A stretch of 39,480 bases of DNA from NCBI GenBank assembly GCA_016790695.1, contig JAEUOS010000099.1, forward strand, positions 1 through 39,480, given 5' to 3'. The position numbers were made by a program, and so were the translations under genes. The notes below the pieces were generated by a model. It saw nothing but the letters and a program-made list of their open reading frames with translations, ran no database searches and was not told where the DNA came from. Source of the DNA: Burkholderiales bacterium (GTDB taxonomy: Bacteria > Pseudomonadota > Gammaproteobacteria > Burkholderiales > JAEUOS01). Below, piece after piece: positions 25,073-33,415 of the stretch; position 1 is the first letter of the stretch; every line of letters starts with the position of its first letter.

Positions 25073-25115
25073 CGGAGCATCCCCTGTCATGGCGCGGCAG
25101 GCGCCGCGCCGCGCA

Positions 25116-26240
25116 TTATTCCCCACCCAGGCGCAGCCGGCTCGGCTGCCGCTTCTCCACCGCGTACTTGAGGAGCGCAGCCGCGCGGTAGATGCCGTGG
25201 GCGAACTTGCCGTAGGGCATGGTGAGGAAGAACGCCATCACGAAGCCCAGATGGACCGCCAGGAGCACGGTCATCGCCGCCGTGTCGCGCCAGGCGAGCA
25301 GCGCAAGCCCCGTCGCGCTCACCAGGAACAGGGTCCAGATCAGGCCGTGGTCCAGCGCCTTGTGCGCGCGCACGCCGTGCTCGGGATGGCGGCGGAGGTT
25401 GAGCGCGAACAGCCAGGCCGGCCCGATGAGGAGCCCGATGCCGCCCAGCGTGCCGAGGACCACCGGCAGGCTCGTATAGGCGTACGGCGCCGGCAGGCCC
25501 AGCGCGTAGTGGTACACGGTGGCCACGCTGGTGGACGCCAGGCACAGCAGGAAGCCGTAGAACGTGAAGTGATGCGCGAGGCGCCGCGCGCGGGTGAAGC
25601 GGTCGTCCGCCTCGTTGCATCCCTCGCCGTGGCCGCCGTCCAGATATCTGAGCGAGGCCACGCTGGCGGTCGCTTCGGCGGCCGCGGCCAGCGACCCGGG
25701 GCCGGGCCGCCACGCACGCCAGAAGCGCGCGACCCCGATGCCCAGCGCGAGCACGGCCCAGCCGAAGGCGATGCCGAACAGCGTCACCAGCAGGTTGTGC
25801 GGGAACACCGCGTAGAAATTGCCGCCATTGGGTGGGCGCCACAGCCCGCCGGCCTGCGCCAGAGCCAGCACCAGGAACAGCGCGAGGCCGCCGCCGAGCG
25901 CGAGTGCGACGGTGAGCCCGGCGCGCCGATACAGCGCGCCGGCCGCGCGCGGCCACGCGTATTCGGCCCAGGTGTGCACGCGCAGGTCGGCCAGCGCGCG
26001 CGGCAGGTTGAGCCCGAACTCGTGCGGCGGCGCGTACTGGCATGCATGCAGGCAGGCGCCGCAGTTGTGACACAGGTTGGCGAGGTAGTGCACGTCGTCC
26101 CGGCCGAATTCCAGCCGGCGCGTCATCGCAGGAAACACGGCGCAAAAGCCCTCGCAATAGCGGCAGGCGTTGCAGATGGTCAGTTCGCGCGCCGCCTCGG
26201 CCTCGGCGGCGGCCACCAGTTCGGCCAGGGACATGTTCAT
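25116..26240 (-). CDS. tcuB: Tricarballylate dehydrogenase electron-transfer subunit TcuB (CitB-like)
   Basis: A 374-residue membrane protein. Two 4Fe-4S motifs lie at the N-terminus: [15 protein letters not shown] and [16 protein letters not shown]. Six or so hydrophobic segments follow from about residue 110, with membrane His residues likely to bind heme. In the tcuABC system TcuB reoxidises the flavin of TcuA and passes electrons to quinone. The ATG at 26240 (MNMSLAEL) overlaps the tcuA stop as ATGA; the ATG at 26234 is an alternative two codons in. Confidence 0.92.
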   Translation of the reverse strand: MNMSLAELVAAAEAEAARELTICNACRYCEGFCAVFPAMTRRLEFGRDDVHYLANLCHNCGACLHACQYAPPHEFGLNLPRALADLRVHTWAEYAWPRAAGALYRRAGLTVALALGGGLALFLVLALAQAGGLWRPPNGGNFYAVFPHNLLVTLFGIAFGWAVLALGIGVARFWRAWRPGPGSLAAAAEATASVASLRYLDGGHGEGCNEADDRFTRARRLAHHFTFYGFLLCLASTSVATVYHYALGLPAPYAYTSLPVVLGTLGGIGLLIGPAWLFALNLRRHPEHGVRAHKALDHGLIWTLFLVSATGLALLAWRDTAAMTVLLAVHLGFVMAFFLTMPYGKFAHGIYRAAALLKYAVEKRQPSRLRLGGE

Positions 26241-27646
26241 GCTGCCGCGCGCGCTGACTGCGCCGCGCGCGCCGCCTCGGCGCCGGCGATGCGGCCGAAG
26301 GCCGTGCCGATCGACATCCCCACGCCGGCGGTATAGCCCTGGCCCAGCACGTTGCCGGCCATCATCTCGCCGGCGACGAAGAGGTTTGGCGACGGCCGTC
26401 CGCCGAAGCGCACGGCAGCGGTCTCGTCGGTGGCCAGGCCCAGGTAGGTGAAGGTGATGCCGGGCCTGACCGGGTAGGCGGTGTAAGGCGGGGTGTCCAG
26501 CGCCCGCGCCCAGTGCGTCTTGGCCGGGGTCAGGCCCTCGGTGCGGCAGTCGTCGAGAGTGGCATGGTCGAAGCTGCCGGGCCGGCAGGCGGCGTTGAAT
26601 TCGGCCACGGTGCGCTCCAGTACCGCAGGATCGACCTCGATCATGGCGGCCAGCGCGGCAATGGTGTCGGCCTTGAGGCCCGGGAATACCGGCGGCATGA
26701 AGCGCCCGACGGCCTTGGCGTCGATCAGCGAATAGGCGATCTGCCCGGGCTGCATCGCGGTCAGCCGTCCCCAGATCGCATAGCGCTTGGGCCAGAAGTC
26801 CTCGCCCTCGTCGTAGAAACGCCGCCCCTCGCGATTGACGACGATCCCGAGCGAGACGCAGTCGATGCGGGTGCAGATGCCGCCGTCGTAGAGCGGCGCG
26901 CGCGCGTCGATGGCGACGCAATGGGACTGCGACGGGTCGCCGATGACGTCGGCCCCGGCGTCGATCATGAACTTCAGCATGGCGCCGGTGTTGTAGCGGG
27001 TGCCGCGGATCAGGAAATTCTCGGCCGGCCATTCGCCGCGCGCGTTCCGGCCCCAGGCCTCGCGCAGCCATTCGCGGTTCGACTCGAAGCCGCCGCAGGC
27101 CAGCACCACGGCTCCCGCCGCAAGGCGCCGGCCGCCCGCGCGCACGGCGACGGCGCGGCCGTCCTCCAGTTCGACGGCGTCGACCGGCGTCTCGTAACGG
27201 ATCTCGACCCCGAGCGCCTCGGCGCTGCGGTAGTAGGCATTGACGAGCGCCTTGCCGCCGCCCATGAAGAACGCGTTGGTGCGCGACAGGTGCAGCGTGC
27301 CCGAGAGCGAGGGCTGGAAGCGCACGCCGTGGCGCGCCATCCACGGCCGGCAGCGCGAGGACTCGCGGATCACGAGCCGCGCGAGTCCCTCGTCGGTGCG
27401 CCCGCCGGTGACCTTGAACAGGTCCTGCCAGAACTCCTCTTCCGGATAGGCGTCGGTGAGCACGTCCTGCGGCGCGTCGTGCATGCAGCGCAGGTTGCGC
27501 GTGTGCATCGAGTTGCCGCCGCGCCAGGCGCGCGGCGCCGCCTCCAGCAGCAGCACCGACGCGCCGGCCTCGCGCGCCGTCAGCGCGGCGCACAGGGCGG
27601 CGTTGCCGCCGCCGACGACGATGACGTCAGCGCGCTCGTCGGGCAT
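26237..27646 (-). CDS. tcuA: FAD-dependent tricarballylate dehydrogenase TcuA
   Basis: A 469-residue flavoprotein that oxidises tricarballylate to cis-aconitate. The FAD-binding start is [21 protein letters not shown]. Typical of the fumarate reductase/TcuA family are MHTRNLR, the substrate-loop region around [13 protein letters not shown], and near the end [23 protein letters not shown]. It is coupled to tcuB and followed by a Bug receptor. A tcuR regulator gene is not adjacent. Tricarballylate is the best guess; related dicarboxylates or succinate-like acids cannot be excluded. Confidence 0.91.
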   Translation of the reverse strand: MPDERADVIVVGGGNAALCAALTAREAGASVLLLEAAPRAWRGGNSMHTRNLRCMHDAPQDVLTDAYPEEEFWQDLFKVTGGRTDEGLARLVIRESSRCRPWMARHGVRFQPSLSGTLHLSRTNAFFMGGGKALVNAYYRSAEALGVEIRYETPVDAVELEDGRAVAVRAGGRRLAAGAVVLACGGFESNREWLREAWGRNARGEWPAENFLIRGTRYNTGAMLKFMIDAGADVIGDPSQSHCVAIDARAPLYDGGICTRIDCVSLGIVVNREGRRFYDEGEDFWPKRYAIWGRLTAMQPGQIAYSLIDAKAVGRFMPPVFPGLKADTIAALAAMIEVDPAVLERTVAEFNAACRPGSFDHATLDDCRTEGLTPAKTHWARALDTPPYTAYPVRPGITFTYLGLATDETAAVRFGGRPSPNLFVAGEMMAGNVLGQGYTAGVGMSIGTAFGRIAGAEAARAAQSARAAA

Positions 27647-27800
27647 CGATCATTCCAGCCGCTTGCCCCGCACTGCACCATGCACGCTGCGTGTCGGCGA
27701 TTCTTACACTCGCGCCGCCGGTTTCCTCGCGCGCCCTTTGGGAAATCCGGGCGGCCAGCGCAACATGTTGAATGCTTGAAGGAAAAAAGGACGGTGAATT

Positions 27801-27819
27801 AGCAAGAACGATTCTTGCT
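27801..27819. repeat. Perfect hairpin upstream of the PEP-CTERM gene
   Basis: AGCAAGAA, CGA, TTCTTGCT: an 8-bp stem with a 3-base loop in an AT-richer stretch about 80 bases before the PEP-CTERM start. It could be an operator or a leader hairpin. No sigma-54 or clear sigma-70 promoter was found in this 253-base gap. Confidence 0.6.
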
Positions 27820-27899
27820 TGCAATGGCCTCGCTTCTACGTCAATCAGGAGCCACCTGACACCGCAATTTTCCGTCCCGACAATTCCCCGGAGGTCCGC

Positions 27900-28634
27900 A
27901 TGTCCGCTCGCCTCGTACGCTTCGCGACTTCGATCGCGCTCAGCTTCGTCTTCGTCTCCGACGTCTTTGCCGTAGCGACCTACGGCACCCACGCCTCGTC
28001 GGACTTCTCGCTGACCATTCCGACGTTCTCCACTGGCGGCACCGTAAGCGGCAGCGCGGTCATCGACAGCAATACGGGAACCAGCGCCACCGGCGGCACC
28101 GGCGTGGCGCTTCACCTGACCGACCTGATTACCGCGGATGGCACGTTTGCCAGCTACAAGCGGGTCATCACGATCAGCGGTTCGGCTTCCGCCCCACCGG
28201 ATTCCCACGCCTCGTCGAACCGCATGACCGGGCATCTGTTCACCATCGACAATCACCGGACCGACCCGGTCGACATTCCGTTCGTTTTCAGCATGGCCTG
28301 GACGGTCCTGGTTTCGGCCGACGACCCGGCCAACGAGTCGGCATCGTCCGGCGCGTTCTTCAGCATCGCCGGCATCGATACCGAGGAGTTGTTCATCGGC
28401 GGCCTCAAGGTGACCGACTTCGAACACGAGATCGGACTGTCGACCACATCCGGATCGGGCGGGGTGATGAGCGATCTGATGATCCTGGGCACGCTTCATC
28501 TGACGCCAGGCAGGCACATGTTCAGCGTCATCACCGACGCCGCGGGGCGCGCGACGGCGAGCACCGTGCCCGAGCCGGCAACGCTTCTGCTTGTCGCCTT
28601 CGGCGCGCTCGCCGCCCTGCGTCGCCGCCACTGA
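27900..28634 (+). CDS. PEP-CTERM sorting-domain protein
   Basis: A 244-residue secreted protein. The signal peptide ends about residue 24 (SDVFA). The middle is Ser/Thr/Gly-rich beta-type sequence with no domain I recognise. The C-terminus is the classical PEP-CTERM tail: a VPEP motif, a hydrophobic helix and a basic RRRH end. Exosortase (EpsH) cleaves such tails and delivers the protein to the surface or matrix. GGAGG at 27890-27894 supports the ATG. The exosortase and polysaccharide genes are not in the window. The gene lies between two organic-acid operons with no apparent link to them. Its stop abuts the stop of the convergent Bug gene. Confidence 0.92.
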   Translation: MSARLVRFATSIALSFVFVSDVFAVATYGTHASSDFSLTIPTFSTGGTVSGSAVIDSNTGTSATGGTGVALHLTDLITADGTFASYKRVITISGSASAPPDSHASSNRMTGHLFTIDNHRTDPVDIPFVFSMAWTVLVSADDPANESASSGAFFSIAGIDTEELFIGGLKVTDFEHEIGLSTTSGSGGVMSDLMILGTLHLTPGRHMFSVITDAAGRATASTVPEPATLLLVAFGALAALRRRH

Positions 28635-29600
28635 TCAGTCCGCCTTGATGTTTGCCGCCTTGACCACCTGACTCCAGCGCGCCTGCTCGGCCTTGATGAA
28701 TGCGGCGAATTCCTCGGGCGAGGAGCCGATCTCCTCGGTGCTGTCGCTGGCGAAACGGTCCTGCACCTCCTTGGACTTGGCGGCCTTGCCGGCTGCATCC
28801 GCCAGGCGCTTGAGAATCGCCGGCGGCGTCTTGCCGGGTGCGAGCAGACCGTACCACTGCACGGTTTCGAAACCGGGGAATCCTTGCTCCGCAACCGTCC
28901 CCACATCCGGCAGTTCCGGGAGGCGCTTGGTCGTGCCGACCGCGATGACGCGCAGCTTGCCGGCCTTGACATGCGGCATCAGCGGCGGCGTGCCGGCGGA
29001 AGACGCCTGGGTCTGGCCTGCGATGAGGTCGGTCAGCTGCGGGCCCGTGCCCTTGTAGGGCACGTGCTGGATGTCCATCTTCGAGCGCATCTTCAGGTAC
29101 TCGAAGGCCAGGTGTCCGGCGCTGCCGTTGCCGGCCGAACCGTAATAGACCTTGCCCGGGTTGGCCTTGCAGTATTCGATCAGTTCGCGCAGGTTCTTCA
29201 CCGGCACCTGGGCATTGACCACGTAAATGCTCGGCACCTTGGCCAGGAGCGAAACCGGGGCGAAATCCCGATTTGTGTCGAACGGCAGCTTGGCGAACAT
29301 GTAGGGGTTGACCGCCAGGGTGCCGATGTGGCCCATGATCAGCGTGTAGCCATCGGGTTCTGCGCGCGCGGCTGCCTCCATGGCGATGTTGCCGCCGCCC
29401 CCGGGACGGTTGTCAACGATGAATTCCTGACCCAGCGTCTTCGTCATCTCGCCGATGAACGCGCGCGCGACGATGGTCGAACTGCCGCCCGGAGCGAACG
29501 GAACCAAGAGGCGGATCGGCTTGACGGGATAATTGCTCTGCGCCGCTGACGCTCCCGCAAGGCAGAGCGCAAGGGCGCCAATCGACAGTTGTCGCAACAT
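28635..29600 (-). CDS. Bug-family tripartite tricarboxylate receptor (TctC-like), second copy
   Basis: A 321-residue exported receptor with signal peptide MLRQLSIGALALCLAGASAAQS, followed by YPVKPIRLLVPFAPGGSSTIVARAF. Blocks FIVDNRPGGGGNIAMEAAARA, YGSAGNGSAGHL and PYKGTGPQLTDLIAGQTQ are typical of Bug proteins. It differs clearly from the other Bug gene, so the ligands probably differ. It is the last gene of the MaoC/lyase/Bug operon, 42 bp after the lyase. Its ligand is likely the acid degraded by those enzymes. Confidence 0.93.
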   Translation of the reverse strand: MLRQLSIGALALCLAGASAAQSNYPVKPIRLLVPFAPGGSSTIVARAFIGEMTKTLGQEFIVDNRPGGGGNIAMEAAARAEPDGYTLIMGHIGTLAVNPYMFAKLPFDTNRDFAPVSLLAKVPSIYVVNAQVPVKNLRELIEYCKANPGKVYYGSAGNGSAGHLAFEYLKMRSKMDIQHVPYKGTGPQLTDLIAGQTQASSAGTPPLMPHVKAGKLRVIAVGTTKRLPELPDVGTVAEQGFPGFETVQWYGLLAPGKTPPAILKRLADAAGKAAKSKEVQDRFASDSTEEIGSSPEEFAAFIKAEQARWSQVVKAANIKAD

Positions 29601-29642
29601 GATCAGACTCCTTGCCGCGCGCTCGTGACGGCGCGCATTGCT

Positions 29643-30989
29643 TCAGGACAGGCTGGCCAGGACCCGGTCGACCATCACGCCGGCCTGGCCCAGGTTGTTC
29701 ATCGGGTCGCAGAATTCTTCTAGTTTCGCACGATCGACATGGTGCGCGATCTCGGGATGGGCCGCGAGGATGTCGATCAGCGGCCGTTTCTCGGCGAGCG
29801 CCTGGCGGCACAGGTCGTAGACCAGGTCGTGCGCATATTCGCGGCCGATGTACGGTCCCAGGCCCATCATCACCGCCTCGGACATCACCAGGCCGTGCGT
29901 GAGGTCGATGTTGCGGCGCATCTGCACGGCGTCGACCTCCAGGCCGGCAAGCACGAACCTGGCCTGCTTGAGCGCACCGGAAATCAGGCAGAAGATCTCC
30001 GGCAGCACCACCCACTCGATCTCCCACGGGCCGGTGGAGCGCTCGTGGTCGGCGACCATCGCGTCCATCAGCGCGGCCGCGTGCTGCCGCACCACCGAGA
30101 TGTTGGCGTGGATGTAGAGGCAGGAGATCGGGTTGCGCTTCTGCGGCATGGTCGACGACGAGCCGCGCCCCGGCGCGAACGGCTCGAACACTTCGGCCAC
30201 TTCGGTCTGCATCATCAGCTTCACGTCGGTGGCGATCTTGCCGAGCGAGCCGCCGACCAGGCCGAGAAAGGCGCCGACCTCGGCGATGTTGTCGCGCACC
30301 GTGTGCCAGGAGATCAGCGGCTGGCCCAGGCCCAATTCCTTCATCAGGCCGGCCTGGGTCTCCATCGCGCCCTTTTCGAGGGACGACAGGGTGCCCGAGG
30401 CGCCGCCGAACTCGCCGACCAGCACGCGCGGCTTCAATTGCGCGAGGCGCTCGCGGTGACGCTCGATGCCGGCCAGGATGCTCGCCATCTTGTAGCCGAA
30501 GGTGATCGGCGTGGCCTGCTGCAGGTTGGAGCGGCCGATGATGGGCGTGTCGCGATGCTTCTTCGCCAGCGCGGCGATCGAGGCGGACAGTTCGGCCAGG
30601 TCGGCCTCGACCAGCGCCAGGCCCTCGCGGATCTGCAGGACGGTGGCGGTGTCGGTGATGTCCTGCGTGGTGGCGCCCCAATGGCAGTACTCGCCCAGGC
30701 CGTCGCGGCAGTTGGCATTGATCTGGTTGACCACCGCGATGATCGGGTAGCCGATCGCCTCGGTCTTGGCCTTCAGCTTCACCCAGTCGATCCTGGCGAT
30801 ATCGCAGGCCTTGACGATCTCGTCGGCGGCCGCCTTCGGGATGATGCCGAGTTCGCCCTGCACCTTGGCCAGCGCGCGCTCGATGTCCAGGTACTTCGCG
30901 GTGCGGTTCTCGTCGGACCAGACCTCGCGCATGCGCGCATCCGAGAAGATGTCGCCGAAGATTTTCGAATCGATGATGGTTGCGGCCAT
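29643..30989 (-). CDS. Fumarase/adenylosuccinate-lyase superfamily enzyme (CMLE/PcaB-like)
   Basis: A 448-residue lyase. The superfamily signature is intact: GSSSTMPQKRNP at 276-287, whose second or third Ser is the catalytic base. HWGATTQD is at 103-110. The RTH of adenylosuccinate lyases is RSN here (N155), as in 3-carboxy-cis,cis-muconate cycloisomerase, which has RTW. Elsewhere it resembles CMLE (GGASGTLSSLEK, LTHGLVMSEAV). A purine role is therefore unlikely; addition or elimination on a fumarate-like acid, or lactonisation, fits better. It lies between a MaoC-like hydratase and a Bug receptor in one operon. The substrate is unknown. Confidence 0.87.
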   Translation of the reverse strand: MAATIIDSKIFGDIFSDARMREVWSDENRTAKYLDIERALAKVQGELGIIPKAAADEIVKACDIARIDWVKLKAKTEAIGYPIIAVVNQINANCRDGLGEYCHWGATTQDITDTATVLQIREGLALVEADLAELSASIAALAKKHRDTPIIGRSNLQQATPITFGYKMASILAGIERHRERLAQLKPRVLVGEFGGASGTLSSLEKGAMETQAGLMKELGLGQPLISWHTVRDNIAEVGAFLGLVGGSLGKIATDVKLMMQTEVAEVFEPFAPGRGSSSTMPQKRNPISCLYIHANISVVRQHAAALMDAMVADHERSTGPWEIEWVVLPEIFCLISGALKQARFVLAGLEVDAVQMRRNIDLTHGLVMSEAVMMGLGPYIGREYAHDLVYDLCRQALAEKRPLIDILAAHPEIAHHVDRAKLEEFCDPMNNLGQAGVMVDRVLASLS

Positions 30990-31017
30990 GGCGGGCTTCC
31001 GGTGTGTGTGCGGGGAC

Positions 31018-31875
31018 CTACAGGAGGGTGGCGGTCGCGTCCATGGTCAGCCAGCCGTCGTGATCGCGGCCCCACAGATGCACGGTCCTGCCGTCGGCCG
31101 CCGGGGCGCCGTGCACGGAGAACGGGTGGATGTCGAAGGTCGGCCGGACCGCCCGGAACTCGAACGCGGCGACCTGCGCGTCCGGCAGGTTGCGCCGCAG
31201 CAGGTCCATCAGCAGGGTGGCGATCAGCGGGCCGTGCACGATCAGGCCCGGGTAGCCCTCGACCTCGGTGACGTACCTGCGGTCGTAGTGGATGCGGTGA
31301 CCGTTGAAGGTGAGGGCCGAGTAGCGGAACAGCAGCACGTCGTCGGCGCGGATGTCGCGTCGCCAGGCCGATTCGGCGGGCGCGGCGGTCGGCGGCGGCG
31401 GCACGTCCCCGGGCCGCGGCGCGTCGCGGTAGACGATGTTGTGGTGCTCGGTCAGCGCCACCGCGTCCGCGCCGTTGCGGCGGATCTCGTGGCGCACCTT
31501 GACGAAGACGAGGTTGCCGGTGCGGCCGGACTTCGCGCTGACGTCGACGATGGTCGAGGTGCGCGTCAGCGCGTCGCCGACGCGGATCGGCTCGTGGAAC
31601 CGGAAGTCGCTGCCGGCCCACATGCGCCGCGGCAGCGCCACCGGCGGCAGGAAGCCGCCGCGCTGCGGGTGCCCGTCGGGCCCGATCTCGGACTGCTGCG
31701 CGAGCGGCAGGAAGTACAGCCAGTGCCAGAGCAACGGCAGCGGGGTCCCGGCCGCGGGGCGCTGCGACGGCCAGTCGAGGGTGGCCGAGAGCGCCGCCAC
31801 CGGCGTCGGGGTGACCGCGTCGTCGACGCGCTCGCTCTTGCCGATCCAGTCGGCGAGGTTGGCCGGGGCATTCAT
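31018..31875 (-). CDS. MaoC/Htd2-like hydratase (mesaconyl-C4-CoA hydratase type)
   Basis: A 285-residue double hot-dog hydratase. The N-terminal half has GGFLPPVALPRRMWAGSD and the C-terminal half has the hydratase-2-like motif: FNGHRIHYD at about 190-198, followed by EGYPGLIVHGPL. Relatives include 3-methylfumaryl-CoA (mesaconyl-C4-CoA) hydratase and Htd2. The ATG at 31875 has AAAGGA nine bases before it; the ATG at 31884 is in-frame but has the AAAGGA directly in front. It is the first gene of the operon, divergent from a LysR gene. A CoA ligase or transferase would be needed and is not here. Confidence 0.88.
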   Translation of the reverse strand: MNAPANLADWIGKSERVDDAVTPTPVAALSATLDWPSQRPAAGTPLPLLWHWLYFLPLAQQSEIGPDGHPQRGGFLPPVALPRRMWAGSDFRFHEPIRVGDALTRTSTIVDVSAKSGRTGNLVFVKVRHEIRRNGADAVALTEHHNIVYRDAPRPGDVPPPPTAAPAESAWRRDIRADDVLLFRYSALTFNGHRIHYDRRYVTEVEGYPGLIVHGPLIATLLMDLLRRNLPDAQVAAFEFRAVRPTFDIHPFSVHGAPAADGRTVHLWGRDHDGWLTMDATATLL

Positions 31876-31918
31876 GCGGGACATTCCTTTCTTGCGCAGC
31901 CGTCGGTGGCCGGGCGGG

Positions 31919-31944
31919 CCGACGAACCGACCCGACGAACCGAC
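31919..31944. repeat. Exact 13-bp tandem duplication
   Basis: CCGACGAACCGAC occurs twice head-to-tail, then GACCG. It lies in the untranslated leader of the MaoC operon. It resembles in kind the tandem repeats at 18162 and 24037. Confidence 0.85.
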
Positions 31945-31956
31945 GACCGCGCCGCG

Positions 31957-31985
31957 ATGGTGGCGCGCGCCCGAACTTCTGTGAA
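31957..31985 (-). promoter_or_regulatory. Possible promoter of the MaoC/lyase/Bug operon
   Basis: On the minus strand TTCACA (31985-31980, five of six) and CACCAT (31962-31957, three of six) are 17 bases apart. A start near 31950 would put the dyad at 32003-32025 at about -64, the usual LysR recognition position. The weak -10 agrees with a need for an activator. Confidence 0.35.
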
Positions 31986-32002
31986 GTGCAATGTTTGCTA
32001 CG

Positions 32003-32025
32003 ATTGATGCATGCAGCGCATCAAT
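32003..32025. promoter_or_regulatory. LysR-type operator dyad over the lysR start codon
   Basis: ATTGATGC, seven bases, GCATCAAT: a perfect dyad with 8-bp arms. The T at 32008 and the A at 32020 form a centred T-N11-A LysR box. It overlaps the ATG at 32011, which would let the regulator repress itself while serving as the recognition site for the divergent operon. Confidence 0.6.
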
Positions 32026-32991
32026 TTCGACCTGCAGCAACTCGCCGCCTTCATCGCCGTGGCCGAGCGCGGCAGCTTTCGCGCGGCCGCGGAGGCGATC
32101 CACCTCTCGCCGCCGGCGCTGTCGCGCCGCATCGAGCGCCTCGAGGCGAGCCTGGGCATCCGCCTGTTCCATCGCACCACGCGCGAGGTCGAGCTCACCG
32201 GCCTCGGGCGCACCTTTCTGGAACGCGCCCGCGCCGCCTTCGACGATCTGGCCGCCGCCACGCTCGGCATCACCGAGATCGGGGCGCGCCAGTCGGGCCG
32301 CGTCACGATCGGTTGCGTACCGTCGGCGGCGTTCTATTTCCTGCCCTCGGTGATCCGGCCGTTCACCGAGCAGTATCCGGAGCTGCGCCTGCGCATCATC
32401 GACGAGAACGATGCCGAAGTCGCGCGCGCGGTCATCGCCGGCGAAGCCGATTTCGGCATCGGCTTCCTCGGCTCGCGGGTGCCGGAACTCGACTTCGAGC
32501 CGCTGCGCGTCGACGCGTTCGTGCTGGCCGTGCGCCGCGACCACGCGCTGGCCGGACGTGCCGAGGTCCGCTGGACCGACCTCGCGGGAATGCGCCTGCT
32601 GGCCCCGTCGCGCGCCAGCGGCAACCGCCAGCTGCTCGACGACGCGCTGTCGCGCGCGGGCCTGCGGCCGGTGTTTGCCGTCGAGGTCAACCGCGTCTCG
32701 ACGCAGCTCGGCATGGTCGAGGCCGGGCTCGGCGTCGGCGTGGTGCCCGGCCTCACCCTGCCGGCGAGCGCGCACCTGGCGCTCGTTGGCATCCCGCTGG
32801 TCGGACCATCGGTGACCCGCACGCTGGGCATCCTGTCGCGCCATGGGGCGCGGCTGCATCCGGCAGCCCAGATCCTTCATGGCCACCTGCGCGCCGCCTT
32901 CCGCGACGGCGCGGCTAGGGCGGATCGAGGTGGACGAACGCCGGCTCGCCCGCCTGCTGCCGGTGCGGTGCGGGCCCGGCGACGCGGGTGA
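32011..32991 (+). CDS. LysR-family transcriptional regulator
   Basis: A 326-residue LTTR. The winged helix is clear: FIAVAERGSFRAAAEAIHLSPPALSRRIERLEASLG, then a linker and the effector domain (VTIGCVPSAAFYFLPSVI, GEADFGIGFLGSR, MVEAGLGVGVVPGLTLP). The last 25 or so residues are Arg/Pro-rich and unlike LTTRs; they correspond to the 77 bases that overlap the end of the convergent DUF2147 gene. Its likely target is the divergent MaoC/lyase/Bug operon. The effector is probably the operon's acid substrate or an intermediate (inference). Confidence 0.93.
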   Translation: MQRINFDLQQLAAFIAVAERGSFRAAAEAIHLSPPALSRRIERLEASLGIRLFHRTTREVELTGLGRTFLERARAAFDDLAAATLGITEIGARQSGRVTIGCVPSAAFYFLPSVIRPFTEQYPELRLRIIDENDAEVARAVIAGEADFGIGFLGSRVPELDFEPLRVDAFVLAVRRDHALAGRAEVRWTDLAGMRLLAPSRASGNRQLLDDALSRAGLRPVFAVEVNRVSTQLGMVEAGLGVGVVPGLTLPASAHLALVGIPLVGPSVTRTLGILSRHGARLHPAAQILHGHLRAAFRDGAARADRGGRTPARPPAAGAVRARRRG

Positions 32992-33415
32992 ACGTCTCGG
33001 TGCGTCCGAACAGCGGCGCACCGACATACCCGCGCAGCATCATCCGGTCGGGCCCGTCGAGCCACAGGCGTGCGTTGTAGGTCTTGCCATTGTCGGGATC
33101 GTAGATCCGGCCGTCGGCCCATTGGCCGGGATTCGCGGCGTCGGGCCGAAAGCCGGTGATGATCGACAGCCCCAGGAGCGGCCGCGTGCGCAACGCCGGC
33201 TCCGGATTCCTCTCATCGAGACGCGGCGGCGACTGCGCGCGCCCGGCGATGATGCGCCCGGTCAGGACACCAGCCGGGTCGACGGCGATGGCGATCTTGC
33301 CGTCGCGCCGCGGGGTCCACCAGACGCCTGCCGCGTCCTGTGCCGCCGCGCTCGCGTGGGCGGCTAGGGCGACCGCGAGCGCCGCGATGCGGCACGCTAC
33401 TTGGCCTCGCCCCAC
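32915..33415 (-). CDS. DUF2147-family exported protein
   Basis: A 166-residue protein with a signal peptide (about 1-25, ending ASAAAQ) and the DUF2147 pattern: AGVWWTPRRDGKIAIAV, LTGRIIAG, the block GRIYDPDNGKTYNARLWL and a final MMLRGYVGAPLFGRTETFTR. The family is periplasmic or secreted and of unknown function. No ATG is available; a GTG at 33415, inside the end of msrA and three bases after AAGGA, is the only good start. The 3' end overlaps the convergent lysR gene by 77 bases. Co-transcription with msrA is very likely. Confidence 0.82.
   Translation of the reverse strand: MGRGQVACRIAALAVALAAHASAAAQDAAGVWWTPRRDGKIAIAVDPAGVLTGRIIAGRAQSPPRLDERNPEPALRTRPLLGLSIITGFRPDAANPGQWADGRIYDPDNGKTYNARLWLDGPDRMMLRGYVGAPLFGRTETFTRVAGPAPHRQQAGEPAFVHLDPP

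Noticed and set aside
27750..27900. Sigma-54 promoter for the PEP-CTERM gene
   Set aside because: No GG-N10-GC pair resembling TGGCAC-N5-TTGC was found at a sensible position.
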